Counted from the first letter of the stretch, positions 1-8,101 are shown. The stretch is DNA of 64,000 bases from Udaeobacter sp963725505 (GCA_963725505.1 CAVRYN010000005.1:682001-746000), one strand, 5' to 3'. The notes: generated from the letters alone by a model not told the origin. Numbers and translations: made by a program.

Positions 1-17
1 GTCATGTGCGCGGAGCC

Positions 18-140
18 GCCTAACGAGACCAAGCTGAGCGACGGCCGCCTGCAGCGAGTGTCGCTCGAAGCGAAAAGGTTTTAGCCAAGCAAAAGGTGAA
101 CGCGAAGCGGGTGGCCGTTCGCTCCAGCGCTTGGTTAGAT
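18..140 (-). other. attC-like integron recombination site
   Basis: An imperfect palindrome of about 123 bp ends in boxes that fit the integron attC rules. Read on the minus strand it opens with ATCTAAC (RYYYAAC, 140-134) and closes with GTTAGGC (GTTRRRY, 24-18). The arms next to the boxes pair with a few unpaired bases: the ACCAAGC, GAGCG and CGGCC blocks occur on both sides, as expected for folded single-stranded attC. The stop codon of the adjoining minus-strand gene lies 4 bp from the box, the usual cassette layout. No integrase is present in the window. Orientation is inferred from the neighbouring gene, because the boxes alone fit both directions. Confidence 0.55.
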
Positions 141-144
141 CGTT

Positions 145-506
145 TCATGGTGAAGTAATGTGGAACTTCGAAACGACTCGGCCAGAAGAATCGAAGCTGA
201 CCTCATACTCTTCGCCACTGATGGAAAAAGGAACGTAGCGAAACGACTTTACGGACTCAGCGTCATAATACTCGATGCCCTTGTCCGACTCCCAAGATCC
301 TTTATCGCTGTGCTCGTTGATGACGCGGTGAGGACGACCGAGAAGTGCGACCACGCGCTCTTCTGAGTCGCCGCGGGCCACTCGCTGCCAGGGGCGAATG
401 TAGCGCCAATCGTCGGTACCTGAGCGGAGACAAACCAAAGCGCCCAAACTCCGCCAAATAGCGCCACGACTGTGACGACTAATTGAACCAGAGTGCGCTT
501 CACCAT
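145..506 (-). CDS. Cassette-borne small membrane-anchored BamE/SmpA-like protein, frame broken
   Basis: Two overlapping minus-strand frames join into one product of about 120 residues if one missing base is restored near 425. The first frame gives an N-terminal hydrophobic segment (VKRTLVQLVVTVVALFGG onward). The second gives a W-x-V-x-x-G-x-S-x-x-x-V-x-x-LLG-x-P pattern (VARGDSEERVVALLGRPHRV), typical of SmpA/OmlA/BamE-like envelope domains. The ATG overlaps a GTTAGAT box and the stop lies 4 bp from the attC-like site, so the gene fills a cassette. The break may be a sequencing error or real decay. Function is unknown beyond the domain resemblance. Confidence 0.5.
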
Positions 507-511
507 CTAAC
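505..511 (-). other. GTTAGAT box at cassette 5' boundary
   Basis: On the minus strand GTTAGAT (GTTRRRY) overlaps the ATG of the cassette gene (GTTAG-ATG). In integrons recombination occurs inside this box, so it would mark the 5' end of a cassette of about 490 bp. I could not find a matching folded partner arm between 512 and 626, so the neighbouring site would have to be degenerate or an attI. Confidence 0.35.
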
Positions 512-626
512 TACAATTCGACGAAAGTCTGTTTCGCCTATTTCGGCTTTTCTCCGGGAGGGGGACCGGATAAAAGGAAAGCATATCTTCCTTTTTACGG
601 GCGCCTCCGGTTCGGAGCAAGCCGAT

Positions 627-1103
627 TCATTTGATGTTGACAGCAATTGCTATCGTGGGGGCGGACATCGCATGGGCATGATGTGGATCTTGCTGGCCTT
701 TGGGAAGGAAATACCAGACGCCAGGCGTCATTTGACCGCGTTCGGGTAGCTGTTGCAGGCGCGACGGGTCCAAGCCTGCCGCGATCAGCCCGGAGGCGTC
801 GAACTCGTACACAACGTCTTCCGGCGTGCGCTCCGGTTGAGTAGCGAAGTGAACCATTGTGCCGAGCCCGCTGTTGAAACAATATTCACCACTGGCCGCC
901 GTCTGATCGATCGCGACCTTGGGATTCGCACGCAGAATCCTGGCAATGGCAAGAATCTCGCCTTTGGATGTGCCCTGAAGGGCCAAGACGTCGGCGTACT
1001 CACGTTTGAGTGTGGTGAGTTCGTCTTCGGCTACCGGCTTCTCGCCGGCAAGAAGGGTGCCGGTCACAAGGAACGTTAGAAGTATGAAAATTATGCGTCG
1101 CAT
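627..1103 (-). CDS. Exported hypothetical protein, 158 aa
   Basis: The N-terminus (MRRIIFILLTFLVTGTLLAG) is a clear Sec signal peptide, so the mature protein should be periplasmic or secreted. A charged helical stretch follows (about residues 25-60), then a region with one Cys (GEYCFNSG) and a His-rich tail near the C-terminus (QQDPHHAHAMS). I do not recognise a family. It has its own minus-strand start and sits just upstream of the cassette gene, with no attC-like site between them. Confidence 0.6.
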   Translation of the reverse strand: MRRIIFILLTFLVTGTLLAGEKPVAEDELTTLKREYADVLALQGTSKGEILAIARILRANPKVAIDQTAASGEYCFNSGLGTMVHFATQPERTPEDVVYEFDASGLIAAGLDPSRLQQLPERGQMTPGVWYFLPKGQQDPHHAHAMSAPTIAIAVNIK

Positions 1104-1225
1104 GATGGTACCTCCGTGTGGTGTTTGAGCGGCCTAAATATATTGCGACTGCATTCGGAGTCTAACGATGCCGGAAAACAGACGGCATCGAGAGTTTCCT
1201 CCATCCTTCGCGTTTGGTTTCGCTT

Positions 1226-1300
1226 GGTAGGGCGCGTCACTCCGTGCGCGCCGTTGGCCGAAGACCCAAGCGCGGCGTGCAGAGGATTGCCCGCCCTACC
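1226..1300. repeat. GGTAGGGC...GCCCTACC bipartite palindrome
   Basis: The outer arms GGTAGGGCG and CGCCCTACC are inverted copies and enclose smaller palindromic segments. This is one of many elements in the window with the GTAG...CTAC outline. It occupies the roughly 300 bp gap between the exported protein and the HIT gene; nothing else recognisable lies in 1104-1411. Confidence 0.6.
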
Positions 1301-1411
1301 GATGTGCCTGCTATGGTTTGGCAGGCGATTTCGCTTGGAATCACAGGAAAAGGAGGCGGAAATGTCGGCTCGACTTTTCGGTGCCTCATTTTAGTCTCGT
1401 AGCAATCGTAC

Positions 1412-1924
1412 ATGGCGACAGAAGAATTTCCAAAAAGAGAATTAGAAACGCTCTGGGCTCCATGGCGGGTGGAGTATTTCGAAAAGGAACCGCGTAATCT
1501 CAATTTTCTTTCCGAGGCGGCACAGGCGAGCGACGACGCTGCGCATTTGGTGATCACTCGGCGAAAGAACGCATTCCTCATGATGAACCGCTATCCGTAC
1601 ACGGTCGGTCATCTAATGGTGGTGCCGTATCGCAAGGTCGCGGAGCTTTCGGCATTGGGCGACAACGAGGTTGTTGAGCTTTGGAATTTGGTTGTGCATG
1701 CGCAGGCGCTTTTGCGTGGCGCGACGAAGGCGCAGGGATTCAATATCGGTTTGAATCTTGGCGAATGCGCAGGCGCGGGTGTGCCAGATCATTTGCATAT
1801 CCACATCGTGCCGCGCTGGAGCGGCGACACCAATTTTATGCCGATCCTCGCCGGCACGCGCACGCTCTCGGATGGGTTGCGCGCCTTGTATGACAAATTG
1901 ATGGACGCGCAGTCGAAGCTGTGA
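1412..1924 (+). CDS. HIT-family nucleotide hydrolase/transferase
   Basis: A 170-residue protein with the histidine-triad motif HLHIHIVP near residue 127, followed by RWSGDTNFMP. That tail is typical of the Ap4A-phosphorylase-like HIT branch found in many bacteria. Upstream there is a conserved APWR segment (about residue 17) and an NRYPYTVGHLMVVP strand block. The family cleaves or transfers nucleoside phosphates from dinucleoside polyphosphates or similar substrates through the middle histidine. It is cytosolic, with no signal peptide. Length matches the family. Confidence 0.9.
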   Translation: MATEEFPKRELETLWAPWRVEYFEKEPRNLNFLSEAAQASDDAAHLVITRRKNAFLMMNRYPYTVGHLMVVPYRKVAELSALGDNEVVELWNLVVHAQALLRGATKAQGFNIGLNLGECAGAGVPDHLHIHIVPRWSGDTNFMPILAGTRTLSDGLRALYDKLMDAQSKL

Positions 1925-1925
1925 G

Positions 1926-2016
1926 CAAGTGATCTGGGATCAGTGATCGGTGATCGGGGGAACGGCGTCTGACACAGACGCCCTACAATTTGGGATCACT
2001 AGTCACTGGGCACTTG
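1926..2016. repeat. GTGATCGGTGATC repeats plus half GTAGGGCGTCTG element
   Basis: A run of GTGATC/GATCAGTGATC words is followed by a 23-bp GGCGTCTG...CAGACGCCCTAC hairpin (1964-1986) and an inverted GGGATCACTAG word. Related sequence recurs at 18287-18368 (GTGATC type) and at 21193-21215, 22011-22146 and 38286-38338 (GGCGTCTG type). An upstream in-frame ATG at 1950 lies inside this repeat and is therefore not used as the start of the next gene. Confidence 0.6.
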
Positions 2017-2021
2017 TCACC

Positions 2022-2696
2022 ATGAATACCTGGGTCGAAGCGCCGCCGCGACAAAAGGGTCTGGGTTGCTTCGCCAGGGGTTGTCTTATTCTTTTGGTGT
2101 TTGCGATCGTGCTGGCGATCGCTTGCTTTGCTGGTGTGTATTGGGGATTTCAGCGGCACTCCGCGATCGTGCACGGTATTTACTGGCTGGCGAAAACGCA
2201 TTCCATCGCCGAAGGGCCGGTGCCGGTACCTGAATTCAGCGGCTCGGACACCCAAATTCAAAGTGTCCGCGAACGTTGGCAGGATTTCGAACAGAAGACG
2301 CGGGCGGGTCAAGCCGCCGAGATCGAGCTGACAGCAGATGACATTAATGCTTTGATCGCCGCGAACCCCGAACGCTTTCGGGGCAAAGTTTTTGTCTCGA
2401 TTGAAGGCAATCAGCTCCGTATCCAGACGAGCACGCCAGTTGGAGAAATTCTTAATCGGCCAGGTTACTATTTTAACGGTGATATCACGGTCGAATTTAA
2501 GGGCGCGGAATCATTGGACAATCCGCAGTTGAACCGGGTCGTAGTGAATGGGGAGCAGGTGCCGCGTGATATTTTGAAATGGAAATATCGTTCGAGGCGC
2601 TTGCAGGATTATCTCGCCGATTATCGGAACAGCCACGACATCGGCACGATCGAAATTCGCGATGGCAAGGTAATCCTGCGATCACGCAGCGAGTAA
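2022..2696 (+). CDS. Membrane-anchored hypothetical protein
   Basis: Starting at ATG 2022 gives 224 residues. A strong transmembrane helix (LILLVFAIVLAIACFAGVYW, about residues 22-41) follows a short basic cytoplasmic leader. The rest is soluble and probably extracytoplasmic, with a helix (VRERWQDFEQKTRAGQAAEI), an LTADDINALIA segment and then beta-rich sequence. That order recalls the LTADDIN-containing exported proteins common in Verrucomicrobia, but I cannot name a domain. The longer start at 1950 would add repeat-derived residues. Confidence 0.65.
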   Translation: MNTWVEAPPRQKGLGCFARGCLILLVFAIVLAIACFAGVYWGFQRHSAIVHGIYWLAKTHSIAEGPVPVPEFSGSDTQIQSVRERWQDFEQKTRAGQAAEIELTADDINALIAANPERFRGKVFVSIEGNQLRIQTSTPVGEILNRPGYYFNGDITVEFKGAESLDNPQLNRVVVNGEQVPRDILKWKYRSRRLQDYLADYRNSHDIGTIEIRDGKVILRSRSE

Positions 2697-2710
2697 AAGA
2701 AATTCAGGTG

Positions 2711-2740
2711 CCACAGATGAACACGGATTTCCACAGATAA
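2711..2740. repeat. CCACAGATGAACACGGAT-type repeat, left of GxxExxY gene
   Basis: CCACAGATGAACACGGATTT followed by CCACAGAT. An inverted, partly matching block lies just beyond the gene at 3139-3172 (ATCTGTG...GATCCGTGG), so the GxxExxY gene is bracketed by inverted copies of one repeat family. Confidence 0.6.
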
Positions 2741-2743
2741 GAG

Positions 2744-3139
2744 ATGCTCGAATTCGAATCTGAAGATGTAACCCCATTTCCGCACAAGGAGATCACGGAA
2801 GCAATCATTGGATCCGCTTTTGAAGTTTACAACCACCTTGGTTACGGTTTTCTCCATCGCGTGTATCAACGATCGCTTCAAGTCGAACTGACGCGACGCG
2901 GCTTCAGCGGAGACTTGGAGAGGAGAACAACTGTTCGCTACAAGGAAGTAATCGTCGGCGAGTACGACGGCGACATGATTGTTAATGATGTAGTGCTCGT
3001 CGAAATCAAAATAGCGCCGCAATACGATAAACGCGACGAAGCTCAGCTGCTGAATGTGCTGAAAGCGACCGGTCTGAAGGTTGGCATTCTCCTGAATTTC
3101 GGCCGGTACAAGGTCGAGTACAGACGGTTCATCTTCTGA
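2744..3139 (+). CDS. GxxExxY-type PD-(D/E)XK nuclease-like protein
   Basis: 131 residues, the usual size of the GxxExxY family. The segment ITEAIIGSAFEVYNHLGYGF matches the conserved N-terminal helix and the MIVNDVVLVEIKIA block carries the D-x(n)-E-x-K core of a PD-(D/E)XK fold. The eponymous motif reads GFLHRVY, so the glutamate is replaced by histidine. The C-terminal LLNVLKATGLKVGILLNFG strand-helix is typical. The biochemical role of the family is not established; members are often surrounded by repeats, as here. Confidence 0.85.
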   Translation: MLEFESEDVTPFPHKEITEAIIGSAFEVYNHLGYGFLHRVYQRSLQVELTRRGFSGDLERRTTVRYKEVIVGEYDGDMIVNDVVLVEIKIAPQYDKRDEAQLLNVLKATGLKVGILLNFGRYKVEYRRFIF

Positions 3140-3172
3140 ATCTGTGTTTGATCTGTGTTGATCCGTGGCGGA
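3139..3172. repeat. ATCTGTG...GATCCGTGG repeat, right of GxxExxY gene
   Basis: ATCTGTGTTTGATCTGTG then GATCCGTGGCGG, the inverted relative of the block at 2711-2740. The two copies bracket the gene within a few bases of its start and stop. Confidence 0.55.
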
Positions 3173-3209
3173 GAAGATTTGTGTTGATTTCCGAGATCGC
3201 ATTCCCCAA

Positions 3210-4856
3210 TTAGTGTGGCTGCATGATTTCGCGCACGAAGACGTTAAGCTGCCCGTCTTCCTGCTTGCGAACTTCGGTGATCTCGTAAGGCCGCAGCTCG
3301 TCCCGGCTTACTATTGCGCCCTGCGGCGGAGGAGTGTAGCCACTCGGAAATTCCACAATGATGCGCGTAGATGAACCGCCGCCAAAGTGCAGCACTTTGT
3401 CTGTTAGTTTTGTGCGCGGGCGCAACACAGCTTTATTGGCCTCGGAAAAATTTACCACGAATTGACCTTTCAAATACACGCGTTCGCCAGCGAGTCCGTG
3501 CTCAGCGACGCCTGGCAGATCGCCTGTCCCGATAAGCCGGCCCAGCGGCATTTTGCCCGCTGGAAATGTCTTCCAACTGCCGCCGCCCGCATTCGAGGCC
3601 AGAGCTACGTTGGAAGCATCGGCTGGAACCGGCTTCGCAGGCAGAACGGGCACCGGCGTGGCGGTTGGGACAGGTGAAGCCTGGGCTACAGGTTCAGTCC
3701 CAGCTCCAGGAAGTTTCAGCGCCGGCGCGGGCGTAACAGCAGGAATGTTTGGAACGCTTGGTGGCGTGCGCGCGGACGCAACTGCGAATGGCGTCGGACT
3801 TGGCGCGCCTGGTTTCTGAGCGACCACTGGCTGAGCCGGAGTCGATGCTGGCGGAGGCGACTCGAGCTTTTGTTTCTTTCCTCTTTTACCTCTCGGTAAC
3901 GGAGTTGGCTTGGCCAGCTTGTCGTTCTTCGCTAACACAGGTGGCGAAAACGTTTGAACAGCCTTCGCCTGTTCGACGCGCACTAATTCATTCTCGGCGG
4001 GCGGTGGTGGCGCGCTGGGACTCAAGCCAGGTATTGGGACCGGAGCACCCTGGGTTGGTGCTGCTTTTTGCCGGTAGTCGGCCAAGCGTTGCTCGATGAC
4101 CGTACGTTCCTGTGCCTTAAATAATGGCCAGCCTGCTGCCAGGTTGAGGCTAAGCGGTGGCTCAAGGCGAAAAGTTCCCAGACCGCGTGTGACCGTATAA
4201 CTTCCATAAAGCAACGGGACAGCTGTGACGAGGATGCGGCCATCAGCCAATCGCTCCGCGTGAATCACTGCCGAAATATCGTGTGTGCGTTCCAGCTTGA
4301 CTTCTAACCCGACCGTGAGCGTCTGCTTCATGAGAGGCACGGCTTCAGGTTTGGCTGGGTAAAGGTGTTCCATGACGAGCTGGCCGTTATCGATGGCATT
4401 CATCAGCGCCACCATGCCGGACGTAAACACGTCTCCAGGGCCGAGCTCGCGTGTCGCAACAATGGTGTACCTGCCTACGACGTACGGCACAAGGCCCCGC
4501 ACTCGCTGGTAATTTCGAATGTAACTGCGTGTCAGTTCAGCGTTCGCCCTGGCAAGCTCGGCAGCGCCCATCCCCACATAGTGCTCATACAGCTGTTGTG
4601 GGTTCAAAAATTCGCCGGCCGGTGCAGCAGTTAGCTCGAAACGCTTCGGTGGCTCAATCTTGTGCAGCCTTTGTAAGATCCGGTAGCTGTCAGGCCGTTC
4701 CGGTTGATCGAAGATATAAAAACTGCCCAGCCACGCTGCCAGCGCGAAGCCGGTCAAAAGCAAAATCGCAACCGTCCAGGCAAAATAATTGATGCGCCGC
4801 CGTGGACGGGTGTACGGATCGTCGTACGGATCGTAAGGAGAAGTGCCATAATCCAT
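3210..4856 (-). CDS. Membrane-anchored proline-rich protein, function unknown
   Basis: Starting at ATG 4856 gives 548 residues. A short acidic/Tyr-rich cytoplasmic leader (DYGTSPYDPYDDPY) is followed by one membrane helix (FAWTVAILLLTGFALAAWLG), then a soluble domain of about 200 residues (LNPQQLYEHYVGMG..., GRYTIVATRELGPGDVFTSG). A long Pro/Ala/Thr-rich low-complexity linker follows and then a C-terminal domain of about 110 residues (RLIGTGDLPGVAEHGLAGER...). The alternative TTG start at 4907 would overlap the next gene. It sits directly downstream of the Fe-S carrier gene on the same strand. I do not recognise the family. Confidence 0.7.
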   Translation of the reverse strand: MDYGTSPYDPYDDPYTRPRRRINYFAWTVAILLLTGFALAAWLGSFYIFDQPERPDSYRILQRLHKIEPPKRFELTAAPAGEFLNPQQLYEHYVGMGAAELARANAELTRSYIRNYQRVRGLVPYVVGRYTIVATRELGPGDVFTSGMVALMNAIDNGQLVMEHLYPAKPEAVPLMKQTLTVGLEVKLERTHDISAVIHAERLADGRILVTAVPLLYGSYTVTRGLGTFRLEPPLSLNLAAGWPLFKAQERTVIEQRLADYRQKAAPTQGAPVPIPGLSPSAPPPPAENELVRVEQAKAVQTFSPPVLAKNDKLAKPTPLPRGKRGKKQKLESPPPASTPAQPVVAQKPGAPSPTPFAVASARTPPSVPNIPAVTPAPALKLPGAGTEPVAQASPVPTATPVPVLPAKPVPADASNVALASNAGGGSWKTFPAGKMPLGRLIGTGDLPGVAEHGLAGERVYLKGQFVVNFSEANKAVLRPRTKLTDKVLHFGGGSSTRIIVEFPSGYTPPPQGAIVSRDELRPYEITEVRKQEDGQLNVFVREIMQPH

Positions 4857-4884
4857 CAGTCCAGTGCGCGACGATTCCCCATTT

Positions 4885-5220
4885 TCAAGCTGATTGCGTC
4901 GTTTCAAACGACGACCCGCATCCGCAGGTGCGCGATGCGTTCGGATTAACGACCTGAAAACCAGTGCCGGTCAAACCATCGCTGAAATCCAGAGTCGCGC
5001 CGCGCAGGTAGGGAACGCTATCGCCATCGATAAAAAATTGCATCCCATTGCGCTCCACCACTGCGTCGCCGTCTTTTTTTTCATCGAGCGTCATTTCATA
5101 ATGCATACCTGAACAGCCGCCTTTCGCGACCTGCACCCGCAGGCCTTTTCGCGAGTTTTCCGTCCGCTGTGAAAGCAAACTCTGGAGCTGTCGAACAGCA
5201 CTGTCCGTGACGTTAATCAT
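4885..5220 (-). CDS. erpA: A-type iron-sulfur cluster carrier (IscA/ErpA/HesB)
   Basis: Starting at ATG 5220 gives 111 residues. The three conserved cysteines are visible: one in VAKGGCSGMHY and two in the C-terminal TCGCGSSF. These bind a cluster for transfer to apoproteins in the cytosol. MINVTDSAVRQLQSLL is the usual N-terminal helix. ErpA, IscA and SufA cannot be separated safely by sequence alone; no isc or suf genes are adjacent. The longer start at 5250 adds ten residues without family support. Confidence 0.85.
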   Translation of the reverse strand: MINVTDSAVRQLQSLLSQRTENSRKGLRVQVAKGGCSGMHYEMTLDEKKDGDAVVERNGMQFFIDGDSVPYLRGATLDFSDGLTGTGFQVVNPNASRTCGCGSSFETTQSA

Positions 5221-5294
5221 CCCGGAAAAATACGGCTGCCGCGTACCCAAGTCAAAGAACCGGCAGCCACACTCGCGTATTAACCGAAAGATGT

Positions 5295-5409
5295 GTCATC
5301 CCGAGTCGCGGAGACGGCGAGGGACCTCGCAATGGAATTTTGGAATACACAAGCTAAATAGGCGTGCCCGATCAGTCTGTGTGAGGTCCCTCACTTCGTT
5401 CGGGATGAC
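5295..5409. repeat. GTCATCCCGAG...CGGGATGAC inverted repeat element
   Basis: The element begins GTCATCCCGAGTCG and ends CACTTCGTTCGGGATGAC. Inside, GAGGGACCTCGC pairs with GTGAGGTCCCTC. Two relatives lie at 11463-11575 and 19106-19221. It occupies the spacer before mutL and creates a spurious 95-residue in-frame extension to that gene. Confidence 0.8.
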
Positions 5410-5491
5410 CGCCGAACGGGCCGAGCGTGTCGCAATATTCTCTGTTTTTCTTCGCAATCGGCAATCCGGAACCTACAATTTGGAATACAAA

Positions 5492-7348
5492 ATGGGCCAG
5501 ATTCGATTGTTGTCTGAAACGGTAGCCAGCCAGGTGGCGGCCGGCGAAGTGGTGGAACGCCCAGCGTCGGTAGTGAAGGAACTAATCGAAAACAGCATCG
5601 ACGCAGGCGCCCGCAAAATCGACGTTATGATCCGTCGCGGCGGAATTTCGCTGGTTCGCGTGATCGATGACGGCTGCGGCATGGACCGCGATGATGCACT
5701 GCTTTCGCTGGAGCGGCATGCCACCAGCAAGATTCGCACTGCTGCGGATCTTGAAGCTGTCGCTACGCTGGGATTTCGGGGCGAAGCGCTGCCAAGCATT
5801 GCCAGTGTGTCGCGATTTCGCCTGACGACGCGCGAGGCGCACGCGGTCGCAGGAACCGAAATCATCGTTAACGGCGGCAAGCTCGACGTTGTACGCGATG
5901 GCGGTGAAGCCCCGGGAACGCAAGTCGAGGTCCGCTCACTCTTTTATAACCTGCCCGCGCGCCGCAAGTTTCTTCGTTCCGAAAATACCGAAAGCCGCAA
6001 CATCGAGCATCAAATTCATTTGCAGGCCATCGGTCATCCTCAAATCGGCTTCTCCTTGTTGCGAGACGATCGCATTGTATTCCAGTTACCGGCTGCGGCG
6101 ACGCTGAGTGATCGAATCCGGGATTTGTTTGGGGTTGAGCTATTGCAGCGCCTGGTCGAGGTAACGAGCACTGGTTCGCCCGAGATTCGGATCAGTGGCT
6201 TTATCGGACAGGCAGGCCTCAGCCGCCAAACCCGAACGCAACAGCTCGTTTTTGTAAACGGTCGCGCGATTGAAAGCAGCCTCATCACTGCTGCTATCCG
6301 TGAAGGCTACCATACGGCTCTCATGAAAGGCCAGTATCCGGTTACGTTCTTCTTTCTCGAGGTCGATCCGGCGAGTGTGGATGTAAATGTTCACCCGGCA
6401 AAGCGCGAAGTGCGTTTCCGTGACCCGACCGGAGTGCGTGAAGCAATCGTTCAATGCATTCAACAGACATTAGAAGGTGGCCGGGCCGCATGGCAGGAAA
6501 GATTTCGCGCGCCAGTCAGTATGCCGACTGTGGTAGGAAAAACAGCCCCTGACCTACGGTTACGGCCTGAGGAATCTGCTCCAGAAGAATCACATCGCGA
6601 GCTACCACATCTTGGTTCCGCTGTTGCAGCCGGTGCTAGCGCTTCCAGCGCCGCATCAGGCACGGAGATCGTAGGGCAGCCCCGAAAGCTTTCGGGGCTG
6701 CCGGCCTTGCCCGCTGATTCGGCAAGCGAAGCGCTTGCCGTACAACAGCAGGCCGGCAGAGCTGCTCAGCAGCAGTTCCAGATCATTGGTGTACTAAGTA
6801 AGCTCTATGTCCTGATGGAAAATGCGGATGGCCTTGTTCTGCTTGATCAGCACGCGGCGCATGAACGTATTCTCTTTGAAGAATTGCGGCGAAGGATGGA
6901 AGAGCAGGGGGTCCCAACGCAAAAACTGCTCCTCCCACAGACGTTCGATGTGCCACCGCGCGACGCCGATTGGATCGAGCGGAACCTATCGACCTTGCAA
7001 CGGATGGGAATCGGGATTGAGAGTTTCGGGCCGGGCACGTTCAAAATCGACAGTCTCCCCAGCTTTTTGGATGTCTCGGACCCGGCGCAATTCATGCGCA
7101 AAGTGATTGATGATCTGAAGAGCGCCAGCAATACCGCTTCAGCGATGCGTTTGGGCGAAGAGATGATTGCCAAAAGCGTTTGCCGTCACGCGGTCAAAGC
7201 CAACGATCCGTTGCGTTACCCTGAAGTAGAAAAACTGATCCGCGATTTGCTCGACTGCGATCTGCCCTATTGCTGTCCGCACGGTCGGCCCACAATGATC
7301 CAAATTTCACTGGCCGAATTGGAAAAAAAATTCGGGCGAAAAGTGTAA
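5492..7348 (+). CDS. mutL: DNA mismatch repair protein MutL (endonuclease type)
   Basis: 618 residues from ATG 5492. The GHKL ATPase motifs are intact: ELIENSIDAG, IDDGCGM and GFRGEAL in the first 110 residues. The C-terminal domain carries DQHAAHERILFEE, the DQHA-x2-E-x4-E endonuclease signature, plus CPHGRP near the end, so this is a nicking MutL that works without MutH. It couples MutS mismatch recognition to strand incision. The interdomain linker (about residues 394-417) is encoded by a palindromic element at 6671-6743. The longer open frame back to 5207 runs through a repeat and is rejected. Confidence 0.97.
   Translation: MGQIRLLSETVASQVAAGEVVERPASVVKELIENSIDAGARKIDVMIRRGGISLVRVIDDGCGMDRDDALLSLERHATSKIRTAADLEAVATLGFRGEALPSIASVSRFRLTTREAHAVAGTEIIVNGGKLDVVRDGGEAPGTQVEVRSLFYNLPARRKFLRSENTESRNIEHQIHLQAIGHPQIGFSLLRDDRIVFQLPAAATLSDRIRDLFGVELLQRLVEVTSTGSPEIRISGFIGQAGLSRQTRTQQLVFVNGRAIESSLITAAIREGYHTALMKGQYPVTFFFLEVDPASVDVNVHPAKREVRFRDPTGVREAIVQCIQQTLEGGRAAWQERFRAPVSMPTVVGKTAPDLRLRPEESAPEESHRELPHLGSAVAAGASASSAASGTEIVGQPRKLSGLPALPADSASEALAVQQQAGRAAQQQFQIIGVLSKLYVLMENADGLVLLDQHAAHERILFEELRRRMEEQGVPTQKLLLPQTFDVPPRDADWIERNLSTLQRMGIGIESFGPGTFKIDSLPSFLDVSDPAQFMRKVIDDLKSASNTASAMRLGEEMIAKSVCRHAVKANDPLRYPEVEKLIRDLLDCDLPYCCPHGRPTMIQISLAELEKKFGRKV
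6671..6743. repeat. Bipartite palindrome translated inside the mutL linker
   Basis: GTAGGGCAGCCCCGAAAGC pairs with GCTTTCGGGGCTGCC, then GGCAAGCGAAGCGCTTGCC forms a second hairpin, ending GTAC. This is the same outline as the intergenic GTAG...CTAC elements. The reading frame is kept, adding about 24 residues between the ATPase and dimerisation domains, where insertions are tolerated. Confidence 0.75.
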
Positions 7349-7350
7349 CT

Positions 7351-7424
7351 GTAGCCGGGATCGCTGATCCCGGCCCTTGTGTTAAAACCGTGTCGAAGAG
7401 ACCGGCATCAACGATGCCGGCTAC
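7351..7424. repeat. GTAGCCGG...CCGGCTAC bipartite palindrome
   Basis: Outer arms GTAGCCGG and CCGGCTAC enclose GCCGGGATCGCTGATCCCGGC and ACCGGCATCAACGATGCCGG hairpins. It begins 2 bp after the mutL stop and may act as a terminator-like structure, although no U-tract follows. Confidence 0.8.
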
Positions 7425-7497
7425 AACATACGAGAGGACGTGCTGGTAGAAGACACGCGCTTGCCATTTGGGAGGCGGGCGGGTTTAATGTGGCGCC

Positions 7498-7836
7498 GTG
7501 AAGAAAATCGAAGCCATCGTCAAACCCTTCAAAACCGAGCCAGTGAAAGAGGCGCTAATGACAGCAGGCGTAGAAGGAATGACTCTCAGTGAGGTAAAAG
7601 GATTTGGCCGCCAGAAGGGGCATAGCGAGATTTATCGCGGCACCGAGTACACGGTGGATTTTCTTCCAAAAATAAAATTCGAGATAGTGATTGCGGACGA
7701 TCGCGCGCAGCGAGCCGTGGAAGCCATTCTGGGAGCAGCAAAGACTGGTAAAATTGGTGACGGCAAAATCTTTGTAACGGAGGTGGAAGAGGCGGTGCGC
7801 ATCCGAACGGGTGAACGGGGAATGGAGGCATTGTGA
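7498..7836 (+). CDS. glnB: Nitrogen regulatory protein P-II
   Basis: 112 residues, the normal PII length, starting at GTG 7498. The T-loop is intact with Tyr51 in the EIYRGTEYTVDF segment, the site uridylylated by GlnD. GDGKIFVTEVEEAVRIRTGE is the conserved ATP/2-oxoglutarate-binding C-terminal block. It senses carbon/nitrogen balance and controls glutamine synthetase or AmtB. No amtB or glnA lies next to it, so GlnB and GlnK cannot be distinguished. Confidence 0.95.
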   Translation: MKKIEAIVKPFKTEPVKEALMTAGVEGMTLSEVKGFGRQKGHSEIYRGTEYTVDFLPKIKFEIVIADDRAQRAVEAILGAAKTGKIGDGKIFVTEVEEAVRIRTGERGMEAL

Positions 7837-7858
7837 GCGCGAGCATCTGTTTGGCAGG

Positions 7859-7974
7859 TCTCTCGCCTTTCCCTTCTCAAGGGAGAGGGCAGGGTGAGGG
7901 TTCCGCTTCGCAGCCAAAGCCGTTAGAAACCCCTCACCTCAATCCTCTCCCCTTTACGAAAGGGGAGAGGCGAA
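7859..7974. repeat. CTCTCCCCT/AGGGGAGAG repeat element
   Basis: Two hairpin-forming halves (CCCTTCTCAAGGGAGAGGG and CTCTCCCCTTTACGAAAGGGG) are joined by GGGTGAGGG...CCCCTCACC, again two inner stems inside an outer inverted repeat. It fills the gap between glnB and uppP. Confidence 0.75.
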
Positions 7975-8101
7975 ACAATGCCGAACACATATGAAGGACG
8001 GAGCAGTCAGACCTGAGATGGTAGTTGTTAAATCGTTACCTCGGAATGACCACGTTTCACCATTTGACCGTTTACGCTTTAACGCTTCAACCCTTTAACG
8101 A

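Noticed and set aside
5207..5491. 95-residue N-terminal extension of MutL
   Set aside because: It is translated from a GTCATCCCGAG inverted repeat and has no homology to MutL, which normally begins at the MGQIRLL segment.
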